NCBI GenBank assembly: GCA_944384905.1 | Contig: CALWVE010000006.1 | Location: forward strand, 1 to 64,000 | DNA: 64,000 nt | Direction of reading: 5' to 3' | From: an uncultured Clostridia bacterium | GTDB lineage: Bacteria > Bacillota > Clostridia > Oscillospirales > Acutalibacteraceae | In this document: piece by piece, positions 26,103 through 33,429 of the stretch | Layout of the letters: the number at the start of each line of letters is the position of its first letter | Position numbering within the stretch: position 1 is the stretch's first letter | Notes under the pieces: model-generated | The model's input: only the letters and a program-made list of their open reading frames with translations | Told to the model about the DNA's origin: nothing | Database searches by the model: none | Made by a program: the position numbers and the translations under genes

Positions 26103-26594
26103 TCAGCGATTCATCATCTGCAAGGCATCTTTAAGATGCTGCAAATCTGCTTCATCCGGATGGCTGAGCGCCCGGTCAAAGTTATCGAGCAGCATCTGCC
26201 GGCGCGGGCTTTCTTCCATCGCTTCATAGCGGCGACGCACCCCCTGCGGCATCTTTCCCTGGCACATATAGGTGCCGATCAAGCGCACCTGCGGGCCGAG
26301 TTTTTGTTTCACTTCGGCAAGGATTTTTTCAAAATATTCTGCCGATCCGCCGAACCCGGCCGTACCAAACAGGAACACCTCCTGTGTGGTCAGCTCAGAT
26401 AAAAATGCGGCCGTTTCCGGATCACATGTTCCTTTATCCGTCCAGAACCCTACATAAATTCGATCGGCAACCAGTGCCTGCGAGGATGGCTCACCCATAT
26501 AGGTACAATTTTCGTTCGGCAAAAAAGACCGAATCGCTTCGGCCAGCATCCGGGTATTTCCGGTTTTGCTGCTGTATACAACGGAATAAGTCAT
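26103..26594 (-). CDS. Flavodoxin-family protein
   Basis: A 163-residue flavodoxin-like protein. The FMN phosphate loop is YSSKTGNTRMLAEAI near the N-terminus and a typical IYVGFWTDKGTCDPET segment follows, where an aromatic residue would stack on the flavin. The C-terminal 50 residues are an extra helical tail. It likely carries electrons for an unidentified reductase; similar flavodoxins are found beside flavin reductases in gut Clostridia, but no partner is encoded here. I prefer ATG 26594 because AAAGGAG lies 8 bp upstream; ATG 26600 is too close. Confidence 0.8.
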   Translation of the reverse strand: MTYSVVYSSKTGNTRMLAEAIRSFLPNENCTYMGEPSSQALVADRIYVGFWTDKGTCDPETAAFLSELTTQEVFLFGTAGFGGSAEYFEKILAEVKQKLGPQVRLIGTYMCQGKMPQGVRRRYEAMEESPRRQMLLDNFDRALSHPDEADLQHLKDALQMMNR

Positions 26595-26654
26595 TTTCAT
26601 TTCTCCTTTCTCTACCTCATCTCATTTGAGTTCTTATCATATCTCTTTAAGAAG

Positions 26655-26690
26655 AAAAAAACAACCCCCGACGCAAAAATACGTCGGGGG
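26655..26690 (-). terminator. Terminator after the first SipW-type surface protein
   Basis: CCCCCGACG (26665-26673) and CGTCGGGGG (26682-26690), followed on the minus strand by TTGTTTTTTTC. Confidence 0.92.
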
Positions 26691-26703
26691 ATAGACTTAA
26701 ATA

Positions 26704-28092
26704 TTAGCCAATTACAATTGTTTGGGGCTCACCCGTCCAGTTGGAAACAGTTTTCAGTTCTTCTTCTTCCGGCCAACCAACACTCAGCTTTGCACTGGTG
26801 TCTTCGTCCGTAAGATTTTCAAATGTATTGCCGCCAACCGTAATCGTAGAATCATCCACAAAGTAGATACCCACAACAGAATCCTTTACCTTGTCGCAGT
26901 TCTTGAAGGTGTTATTGGTAATGGTGATATCGGCAACAACCTTATCGGAAGCTTTGGGTTGAATGTGAATGTAACGGATTGCTTCATCAGCCGCATTACC
27001 GTAAGAAGATTCTGCACCCTCTACATTGGCAGCCGTAAATGTGCAGTTATTTACAACCAGCTTTTTGAAATCGGCAGAAGTAATCTGCATAGCTTCCCAC
27101 TGTGGGTCGGAGAAGGTGCAGCCTTCAAAAGTAAGTACTTCACAGCCGGTATATCCATATACCAGCGTTGCATTATTATTATTGTTTGTAGGCTTGCTCA
27201 ACGTAACATTTTTAAAGGTAACGTCGGCCGTTACTGTAATCGGCTGTCCGCTGATCGTAGCGCCCATACCATCAATGGTAACATCCTGCTTGATGGTCAA
27301 CGGTTTGTCGAGTGCAATGTCATTGGTTAAAGCAATTGTATCGCCAGCCTTGGCCTGAGACAATGCGTTTTCCAGCTCAGCAATATCTTTCGCTTCAAAA
27401 TCGGCTACAAAGGCATCCTCATCGTAATTCGGGTTGCCGAAGCCGTCTTCTTCATATGTATACTGCTTAACATCCAGATGAATGTCGGCCGTCATGGTCT
27501 TATTCATGTATTCATTGCCGGCATCAGCATACATACCATACTCAATCAGATACCAATGGCGCCATTCGGTTTCTTTGCCATCCGTAGGCCATACCGAAGT
27601 AAATTTAGCCTGATAAGGATCTTCCCAGCTTTCCAGCTCACTCATACAGGTTACGGTTGTATCCGTGCTGTATACGGGAGCCTTGGTATGTTCAGGCTGA
27701 GTCGTTGTCATTTCAGCATAATTTTCGCCTTCGATTACATTAAACCACAAGGCATCCGTCAAACCGGTATCTTCGGTAACATCGAAGCTAAGCTTGACTT
27801 GGCTTGTCAAAGAACCCACGTTATCCAGACGCATCAAAATTGCATTGCTCTGTCCGGGTTCCCAGTTTTCGGCAGACATTTTGGCATTATCCATCGTTGT
27901 CTGCACAAACTTGCCTTCATTAACATCCCACTTAAACCAATACACATCCATCTGCAGTTCGCCAGACTGAATGGTATTGCCTTTGTTGGTTACACTATCG
28001 GTAAACCAAGCAAAGGTTGTGCCTGCCAGCAGCAACGCGCTCATCATCAACGCCAAGCCGCTGAAAAGCAACGATTTTTTCGTTTTCTTCAT
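26704..28092 (-). CDS. Secreted protein with SipW-type signal and beta-helix passenger
   Basis: A 462-residue exported protein. The N-terminus KKTKKSLLFSGLALMMSALL followed by AGTTFAWFTDSVTNKGN is the SipW-dependent signal region typical of TasA/CalY (camelysin) proteins. The first 210 residues resemble the TasA-like beta-sandwich. Residues from about 235 on (DTIALTNDIALDKPLTIKQD, VTIDGMGATISGQP, FKNVTLSKPTNN) show the periodic turns of a right-handed beta-helix. It is probably a cell-surface or fibre-associated protein. No sipW gene lies in the window. Its first 40 residues are nearly identical to those of the neighbour at 28267-29508. Confidence 0.8.
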   Translation of the reverse strand: MKKTKKSLLFSGLALMMSALLLAGTTFAWFTDSVTNKGNTIQSGELQMDVYWFKWDVNEGKFVQTTMDNAKMSAENWEPGQSNAILMRLDNVGSLTSQVKLSFDVTEDTGLTDALWFNVIEGENYAEMTTTQPEHTKAPVYSTDTTVTCMSELESWEDPYQAKFTSVWPTDGKETEWRHWYLIEYGMYADAGNEYMNKTMTADIHLDVKQYTYEEDGFGNPNYDEDAFVADFEAKDIAELENALSQAKAGDTIALTNDIALDKPLTIKQDVTIDGMGATISGQPITVTADVTFKNVTLSKPTNNNNNATLVYGYTGCEVLTFEGCTFSDPQWEAMQITSADFKKLVVNNCTFTAANVEGAESSYGNAADEAIRYIHIQPKASDKVVADITITNNTFKNCDKVKDSVVGIYFVDDSTITVGGNTFENLTDEDTSAKLSVGWPEEEELKTVSNWTGEPQTIVIG

Positions 28093-28210
28093 GCTTTTTC
28101 CTCCTTAATAATTAGGTACACTTAGATAAAATTATTTTATCATGCTAAATTTTCAAATTCAATCAGCAAATACACCAATTTATTTATTTTATTTCATCTA
28201 ATATGATGAT

Positions 28211-28244
28211 AAAAGAGCTGCAGTTATAAAACTGCAGCTCTTTT
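28211..28244. terminator. Terminator between the two SipW-type genes
   Basis: A 15-bp perfect inverted repeat AAAAGAGCTGCAGTT / AACTGCAGCTCTTTT with a 4-nt loop; it has T-runs on both strands. It ends transcription of the upstream paralogue at 28267-29508. Confidence 0.92.
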
Positions 28245-28266
28245 CGCTAAATTCTAAGTAGATTTA

Positions 28267-29508
28267 TCAATCTTCCGGCACAACCGTATACCAGGTATCT
28301 CCGTTATCCTTTTCTTCAGAAACAACCTTATAGCCATCGGCCACAAAATTTGCCACAGGGCTTTCCGTCTTGCTGTTAGATGGATCGTAGTTTACAAATG
28401 TACCACCGTAAACTTTGATAGAAGCCTCACTATTATCAATTAGGTTCAAAAGCCAATAATTGCCACCCCAATCGACCAAAGCCTCGAAATGACCGCCGTA
28501 AATCTCAACCTGAGCATTATCGCCGGCCTGTACGCAAGTCAAACCGCCAACAAACACGCCATCTTTGATAATGACTTTGGAAGAACCTGCCGCTCGAATC
28601 AGATAACCAATTTCTGATTCCATATCCTGATTAAGCGCGCCTTTGCCCTGAATGATAACTTCTGCATTATCTTTCAGATCAAGGATACCGTCTTTCGTTA
28701 CCGTAATATTGGCGTCATCGGCCAAATTAAGCGTACTCTTAGTATCCCCCTTCATCTCAGCAACAGTGTCCCAATCAAACGCGCCTGTGGCCGTAACAAC
28801 GCCACCATTCTCCAAAGATTCTACAAAGCTCTTGTTGTTAGTAACCGGGAAAGTTGCATCTTTATCGTAATTGGGGTTGCCAAAGCCGTCTTTTTCAACG
28901 GTAGCCTGCGTGGCGATGATCTTCACATCAGCAGAGAAATCTTTGCCCTGATATTCGTTGCCGGCTTCTTCGTTCATGCCATATACCAGAATAAAGGATA
29001 CGCTCTCCTTCGCTTCCAGCGTTACCGTAGTAGCATCGCCCAAAGCAGCGAGCTGGCTCATCGGACGCTTGGTGAACTGGCCGTTTTCTACATTGATGAA
29101 ATCAAACCACAGGGCGTTCATCAGGCCGCCGTCTTTTACATCAAACTTTACCTGTACGTTGGTTGCCAGGCTGCCAGTGTTGGTAACCGTCAGCAGTTTC
29201 GCATTGGAAACGCCGGGCTCCCACAGCTTTTCGTTAATGATCGCCGGAACGTTTTCACCTTTCAGGTTTGTGCCCTGATCTTTAAAGCCGAAAGCGTTGC
29301 CATTGTTCACGCCAGGGATCGTATAAGTATCCTTTGCCGTATCCACATCATAGGCCATGGCTTCGATCGACAGATTACCAGAGGTAATCACGTTGCCTTT
29401 GTTGGTTACGCTATCGGTAAACCAAGCAAAGGTTGTGCCTACCAGCAACAAAGCGCTCATCATGAGAGCCAAGCCACTGAAAAGCAACGACTTCTTTGTT
29501 TTGTTCAT
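28267..29508 (-). CDS. Secreted protein with SipW-type signal (paralogue) and beta-helix passenger
   Basis: A 413-residue paralogue of the previous gene. The leader NKTKKSLLFSGLALMMSALL and then VGTTFAWFTDSVTNKGN is almost identical. A TasA/CalY-like domain runs to about residue 215 and is followed by a beta-helix-like part (NLADDANITVTKDGILDLKD, AEVIIQGKGALNQ, SKVIIKDGVFVGGLT, AQVEIYGGHFEAL). The passengers of the two proteins are clearly different, so the shared leaders reflect duplication with divergence or domain swapping. Its own promoter (29553-29581) and terminator separate it from its neighbour. Confidence 0.8.
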   Translation of the reverse strand: MNKTKKSLLFSGLALMMSALLLVGTTFAWFTDSVTNKGNVITSGNLSIEAMAYDVDTAKDTYTIPGVNNGNAFGFKDQGTNLKGENVPAIINEKLWEPGVSNAKLLTVTNTGSLATNVQVKFDVKDGGLMNALWFDFINVENGQFTKRPMSQLAALGDATTVTLEAKESVSFILVYGMNEEAGNEYQGKDFSADVKIIATQATVEKDGFGNPNYDKDATFPVTNNKSFVESLENGGVVTATGAFDWDTVAEMKGDTKSTLNLADDANITVTKDGILDLKDNAEVIIQGKGALNQDMESEIGYLIRAAGSSKVIIKDGVFVGGLTCVQAGDNAQVEIYGGHFEALVDWGGNYWLLNLIDNSEASIKVYGGTFVNYDPSNSKTESPVANFVADGYKVVSEEKDNGDTWYTVVPED

Positions 29509-29523
29509 TTCTCTTCCTCCTAA

Positions 29524-29538
29524 CGATGCAACGCATCG
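29524..29538 (-). promoter_or_regulatory. Small palindrome in the leader of the SipW-type gene
   Basis: CGATGC-AAC-GCATCG lies between the -10 box and the SD of the gene starting at 29508; it may be an operator or a 5' stem. Confidence 0.4.
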
Positions 29539-29552
29539 CGATATTTAATTTT

Positions 29553-29581
29553 ATTTTATCCCATCATGCTGGTAATGTCAA
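29553..29581 (-). promoter_or_regulatory. Promoter of the SipW-type gene at 28267-29508
   Basis: TTGACA (-35, 29576-29581), 17-bp spacer, TAAAAT (-10, 29553-29558) on the minus strand. Confidence 0.8.
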
Positions 29582-29703
29582 CCATTTGAAAATGAAATAC
29601 TTCCCAAAAACACAGCATTCACTTCGTTAAATTTTGCCAAAGTTTCTGAACAAAACAGGCCGCCTGTGACCCGTAAATAGCGGGCCGCAGTCGGTATTTT
29701 CGT

Positions 29704-31088
29704 TTATAGAAAATCAACGACTGAATCGCAGCATCTGTAATCGGTATCGATATAGTTTGCGATAAAGCGCGCTTTCAGGTTTCGCGGGTTGCATAATGCA
29801 TCCGGCGTTCCGCCCGAAACATCCAGGTCTTCCGGAAGGACAAATTTTACACACCGCACCCGCACATCGCGGCATCCCGGGGAGCTGTGCGCGGGAATGG
29901 TCATCGTCTTCATGCCCCGCTGATGCTCACTGCCGTTTTGGTCTGTTTCGGTAAGGATGATAGCCAGCGCAACGCGTTTGCCGGGACAGACATTTTTAAT
30001 GGTCACATTCAGCTGAAGAATCCGCCCCAGAGATTCCAAATTCACGTCGCCCGCATGAACGACAACGGAATCCTCACAGCCGTCGATCGTTAAATCAACG
30101 GGAATCGGGCACGGCTCGGGCCGCACAATAATGCCGCATTCAACCGTTACGGTAGGATCGGGGAAAACGACCACGTTGCCCTCCGTATCGGAGTAGGTGA
30201 TGGACTGATTCACCTGTTTTTCGCCGGAATCCTGCGCCGTATGCTTGATAAAAAATTCAAGCGAAGCACCTTCGTTTGCAGACACGCCCAGTTCGTCCAT
30301 TTTCCATTGAATCGTATTCATGTCCACCATCATGGCCGTTCCCTTGGTGGGCGGCGTTACGCTTGTAATCACAAAATCGGGGCTGATGACTTCATCGATC
30401 ACAATATTTGTCGCGCCCGTTTTGGAAATATTGGCGGCCAAATCCTTGAACAGCTCTTCCAAATCCGCGTCATCGGGCGTAACCGCCACATGTGAAGCGT
30501 CCGGGTCGGTGGCCCAGTTGTTGAGCACGCTGACGTCAATTCCATCCGAGCCGATCAGGCCGATGCAGTAAATAATCACGCCCGAGGCTCTTGCAGCGGC
30601 CGCAACCGGAGCAGGCGGCGGGCCGGCTGTGGTTTTTCCGTCTGTAAACATGACGATTACTTTTGCGTTTGTGGACCCGGATCAAACAGCTGGGTAGCTT
30701 TTGCAAATGCATCCGCATGATTGGTGGAACCGTCCGCGATCAGGCTGTCCACCGCGGTTTTGAGTGTGGCTACGGACGTAATCAGCTGCGTATTGGCTGT
30801 AGCCGTGTCGGAAAAACTGACAATTCCGATCCGGCTGCCGGAACCGATGTTTCCGTCCTGAGAACTGTCCGTGGCTTCGTCAATAATATCGATAAAGGTT
30901 TTCGCGCCCGCTTTCATGTTGGCAAGCGGACTGCCCGCCATGCTGCCGGAACGATCCAACACCAGAACAATATCCGTTGGGCTGGACGAAATATCCGGCG
31001 CGGCCGAAAGCGCAAGGGTCACCTTGAGCGACCCGTCGCAATCGATGCGGTTTACATCGATTTGTTTATTCGAACTCGTAACACCCAT
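29704..31088 (-). pseudogene. VWA-domain protein, broken by a frameshift
   Basis: One gene split over two frames. The first part (31088 down to 30657) encodes the N-terminus MGVTSSNKQIDVNRIDCDG and a von Willebrand A domain with the MIDAS motif DRSGS; the second part (down to 29704) continues with VMFTDGKTTAG, the third MIDAS loop, and then about 300 residues of beta-rich repeats. The break is near 30680, where GGT-CC-ACA-AAC lacks one base: adding one restores G-S-T-N-A-K-V-I-V-M-F-T-D-G. It could be a true mutation, a sequencing error, or less likely programmed -1 slippage at CAAAAG before TAA. There is no signal peptide. A GAGGAGG site precedes ATG 31088. Binding partner unknown. Confidence 0.75.
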
Positions 31089-31186
31089 CGCTTTTCCTCC
31101 TCGTGGTATTCTAGGGAATCCTCTTTTTAGTTTATGAAACAGAGAAAGAAAAGGACACACATCAGCCGCAAGGGGAATGAAAAAAC

Positions 31187-31226
31187 AAAACAGCGGCTTG
31201 GGAATTCGTCTCCCTGCCGCTGTTTT
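31187..31226 (-). terminator. Terminator near the broken XRE gene
   Basis: AAAACAGCGGC (31187-31197) and GCCGCTGTTTT (31216-31226) form an 11-bp stem with an 18-nt loop. On the minus strand it ends transcription of the XRE cluster before the VWA gene; its right arm overlaps the stop codon at 31225. Confidence 0.75.
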
Positions 31227-31431
31227 AAGTAGATTCTTTTTGATTGGTTCGCCCCACCAGATAATCGAGCGATACATGATAAAGGTCTGCCAGTTTAACC
31301 GCCAGCCCCAGGGGAAGCTCCCGCTCATATTTTGAATAAAGGGACTGGTCACACAGAAGAATCTGCGCCACCTGCTGCTGTGTCAAATCAGCATCCTCCT
31401 ACAGGTCTCGGATTCTGAGATTCATTTTCAT
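31225..31431 (-). pseudogene. XRE-type helix-turn-helix regulator with an amber stop
   Basis: Reading from ATG 31431 gives MKMNLRIRDL, then TAG at 31401-31399, then EDADLTQQQVAQILLCDQSL and YSKYERELPLGLAVKLADL followed by YHVSLDYLVGRTNQ. This is a complete short XRE (Cro/CI) domain of about 68 codons, interrupted at codon 11. Intact relatives read RDLREDADLTQ at this point, so a CGA/AGG-to-TAG-type change is the likely lesion; the loop YERELPL also looks shortened compared with the usual YERGERELPL. GTG, TTG or internal starts after the stop would lose the first helix, so I call it broken. Confidence 0.75.
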
Positions 31432-31455
31432 CACCACGTTGCTGAAATAAATAGT

Positions 31456-31710
31456 CTATTGTATTTCCTGCTCCAAATTCTCAAAAATTTCGGATGAAAA
31501 AAACGCCGCTATAGAAATATCCAGACCGTCACACAGCTTTTTAATGGTAGAAATCGTGGTGCTGTTGTTGCGCCCGCTTACGATATTTTGAATGGTCGAT
31601 TGTGTCACACCACTTCGCGTAGCCAGTTTGTTAATTGTAATATTTTGTTCGGCACACAATTCCAAGATACGCTCTTTTACGGCCTCACCAACATGAAACT
31701 GCCTCATCAT
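31456..31710 (-). CDS. XRE-family transcriptional regulator (84 aa)
   Basis: A single helix-turn-helix domain protein: ITINKLATRSGVTQSTIQNI is helices 2 and 3 and TISTIKKLCDGLDISIAAFF is the C-terminal part of the domain. Its start codon overlaps the stop codon of the next XRE gene upstream (TAATG), so the two are translationally coupled. The two share about half their residues, indicating tandem duplication. Target unknown. Confidence 0.85.
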   Translation of the reverse strand: MMRQFHVGEAVKERILELCAEQNITINKLATRSGVTQSTIQNIVSGRNNSTTISTIKKLCDGLDISIAAFFSSEIFENLEQEIQ

Positions 31711-31958
31711 TATTTTATTTCCTGCTCCAGCGTCCTGAACAAATCATCCTCAAAAAAATCGGTGATGGTCATATCCAAACCATCGCAAAGCTTTTTCAGC
31801 GTAATAACAGATAAATCCCGGCGGGTTTCACTCATCAAACTGTAAACCGTCGACGGTGTTACGCCCGAACGAGTAGCCAACTCGTTGTATCGAATCCCAC
31901 GTTCCCGGCAAATATTTTGAAGACGCAATACGATGGCATCTTTGATCGTACTCTTCAT
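31710..31958 (-). CDS. XRE-family transcriptional regulator (82 aa)
   Basis: A Cro/CI-type domain with YNELATRSGVTPSTVYSLMS as the helix-turn-helix, followed by LSVITLKKLCDGLDMTITDFF. The start is uncertain: ATG 31958 has GAGGAAG about 16 bp upstream, while GTG 31973 is almost on top of it. Coupled to the 84-residue XRE gene by a one-base overlap and 29 bp downstream of the third XRE gene. Confidence 0.82.
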   Translation of the reverse strand: MKSTIKDAIVLRLQNICRERGIRYNELATRSGVTPSTVYSLMSETRRDLSVITLKKLCDGLDMTITDFFEDDLFRTLEQEIK

Positions 31959-31987
31959 ACTCAAAACAAGCACTCTTCCTCAGGCCA

Positions 31988-32230
31988 TTATTCACGGCCA
32001 AACAGATAATCAAGCGAAACATTCAAAACTTTTGAAATTGCATCAATTTCTATATCTGTAATGGCTCGCTGACCATTTTCGATTCGCGAAATGGAACCAC
32101 GACAAGTATAAACCGCAAGCAGTTCCAGTTTTTCGGACAATTGTTTTTGGCTCAGTCCTGCCTTTGTTCTCGCTTCTTTTACTCGTGGCCCAATCATATT
32201 TAATTTTTCCGAATCAAGTATTCTTTTCAT
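31988..32230 (-). CDS. XRE-family transcriptional regulator (80 aa)
   Basis: A short Cro/CI-like regulator: KEARTKAGLSQKQLSEKLEL, then RGSISRIENGQRAITDIEID and LNVSLDYLFGRE. It is the first gene of the XRE cluster and is divergent from the SLOG gene at 32326. Two palindromes with TGTC/GACA ends in the 95-bp gap are good operator candidates, which would make it an autoregulator that also controls the SLOG gene (inference). Confidence 0.85.
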   Translation of the reverse strand: MKRILDSEKLNMIGPRVKEARTKAGLSQKQLSEKLELLAVYTCRGSISRIENGQRAITDIEIDAISKVLNVSLDYLFGRE

Positions 32231-32244
32231 AATTAGCCCTTCAA

Positions 32245-32310
32245 TGTCTTGATTTAAGACATTTTTAGTGTATGCTAATAGGTAACAAATTATGTCCTAT
32301 TGATAGGACA
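32245..32310 (+). promoter_or_regulatory. Divergent control region: SLOG promoter with two palindromic operators
   Basis: Promoter toward the SLOG gene: TTGATT (32249-32254), 16-bp spacer, TATGCT (32271-32276). Palindrome 1, TGTCTT-GATTT-AAGACA at 32245-32261, overlaps the -35 box. Palindrome 2, TGTCCTATTGATAGGACA at 32293-32310, is downstream of the start site and just before the SD AAGGAGGG. Both end in TGTC/GACA, so one dimeric regulator could bind both. Confidence 0.7.
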
Positions 32311-32325
32311 ACAAGGAGGGTAATT

Positions 32326-32670
32326 ATGAAAATTGCAGTAATCGGTTCAAGAGGATTGATCGTTCAAAATCTCGAAAAGTACCTTCCCGATAACGTGACC
32401 GAAATCGTTTCAGGCGGCGCGAGAGGTGTTGATCGCTGCGCAAGAGAATATGCGCGCAAAAAACACATGAAACTAACAGAATTCCTGCCGGAATACGAAA
32501 AATACGGCCGCAGCGCGCCGCTCAGACGGAATCTGCTGATTATTGACTACGCCGACGAAGTATTGGCGTTCTGGGACGGTCATTCGCACGGGACGAAATA
32601 TGTCATCGAGCAATGCGCCCGCAAAAATAAAAAAGTGACGGTCATTCAAACCGTCACCAAAAAGTTATAA
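32326..32670 (+). CDS. SLOG-domain (DUF2493/YspA-like) protein
   Basis: A 114-residue Rossmann-like protein of the SLOG superfamily (DprA, LOG, YspA relatives). It shows MKIAVIGSRGL at the N-terminus and EIVSGGARGVDRCAREYARK, the nucleotide-binding loop. Length matches one SLOG domain with nothing else attached. SLOG domains sense or process nucleotide-derived ligands and appear in several phage defence systems. ATG 32326 has AAGGAGGG. It is divergent from an XRE gene and convergent with the HEPN-like gene, 17 bp away. It is probably regulated by the palindromes at 32245-32310. Its role here is unknown. Confidence 0.8.
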   Translation: MKIAVIGSRGLIVQNLEKYLPDNVTEIVSGGARGVDRCAREYARKKHMKLTEFLPEYEKYGRSAPLRRNLLIIDYADEVLAFWDGHSHGTKYVIEQCARKNKKVTVIQTVTKKL

Positions 32671-32687
32671 AAGCGAAACAGCAAAAA

Positions 32688-33152
32688 TTAAAAAAGAAAA
32701 ACCAACGCGGCAAAGACGGCTAGTGTACTCGCCAGCAGCAGGCAGCCGATTGTCGCACATCCTGCCGCCCGGCCCGAAGGGCGCACGTCTGCCATTTTCG
32801 ACGGAGTCTGCACCGGCTTTTGCACCTGTTTGGGCGCGGAAATGTCATGCGCTTTGCGGTACAGCGCCAGCGGATCGGTTTGGGCGAGAATGCGCGCATA
32901 AAACTGATCGAGCCAGGCCGCATCACCCGGTTCGCACAAATCCGATTCGCTGCAATCCGGTTCATGCACAATTTTATTTCTTATCCAGCGATAATGCTTG
33001 AGTTTTTTCAGATCCTCATCCCAGGTTGCTACATAAAAAGAACCGCTGGGCAAACGCATCATCTCATCAATATAGGCAGATACCCGGCGATCATCGTTGA
33101 GTAAATCGCCGCATAATTTTTCAAGACGCTTATACGATTCGATAAATCCCAT
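32688..33152 (-). CDS. HEPN-like protein with C-terminal membrane anchor
   Basis: A 154-residue protein that I do not recognise firmly. The first 95 residues are helical and contain RWIRNKIVHEP, an R-x4-H motif like that of HEPN ribonucleases. A proline-rich linker (APKQVQKPVQTPSKMADVRP) leads to one C-terminal transmembrane helix (ATIGCLLLASTLAVFAALVF), so it would be tail-anchored with the helical domain in the cytoplasm. ATG 33152 has GGAGG upstream. It converges on the SLOG gene. A HEPN toxin or a plain structural protein are both possible; the R-x4-H motif alone is weak evidence. Confidence 0.6.
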   Translation of the reverse strand: MGFIESYKRLEKLCGDLLNDDRRVSAYIDEMMRLPSGSFYVATWDEDLKKLKHYRWIRNKIVHEPDCSESDLCEPGDAAWLDQFYARILAQTDPLALYRKAHDISAPKQVQKPVQTPSKMADVRPSGRAAGCATIGCLLLASTLAVFAALVFLF

Positions 33153-33198
33153 GGTATCCTCCAAAATTCAGCCGGCGGTATACGCACCTCGAATTTAT

Positions 33199-33234
33199 AA
33201 AAAATCGGAGCAAGCGATGCAAAGCTTGCTCCGA
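33199..33234 (-). terminator. Terminator of tRNA-Ser
   Basis: TCGGAGCAAGC (33205-33215) and GCTTGCTCCGA (33224-33234), then TTTTTT on the minus strand. Confidence 0.9.
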
Positions 33235-33235
33235 C

Positions 33236-33329
33236 TGGCGGAGATGAAGAGATTTGAACTCTTGCGCCGGGGTTCGCCCGACCTACCGCATTTCGAGTGC
33301 GGACCCTTCAACCACTTGGGTACATCTCC
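33236..33329 (-). tRNA. tRNA-Ser (anticodon CGA)
   Basis: A 94-nt class II tRNA: acceptor GGAGATG pairs with CATCTCC, discriminator G, encoded CCA at 33236-33238, anticodon loop CT-CGA-AA between CCGCA and TGCGG, long variable arm with GGTCGGGCGAACCCCGGC, and T-arm AGAGTTCAAATCTCT. Unlike tRNA-Leu and tRNA-Arg in this window it has no downstream tRNA-end copies. Confidence 0.95.
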
Positions 33330-33363
33330 AAAGATACCGTGCCGTATAAACACGGTATGTTTT

Positions 33364-33392
33364 ATTGTACGTATTTTTGCGCCAAATGTCAA
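33364..33392 (-). promoter_or_regulatory. Promoter of tRNA-Ser
   Basis: TTGACA (-35, 33387-33392), 17-bp spacer, TACAAT (-10, 33364-33369) on the minus strand. Confidence 0.85.
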
Positions 33393-33429
33393 GCGAAAAG
33401 CGAATTTTCGGGCAAAAAAGCCGCCGAAA

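Noticed and set aside
26704..29508. Pectate lyases
   Set aside because: The beta-helix-like passengers lack visible catalytic signatures; the SipW-type leader and TasA-like domain point to structural surface proteins.
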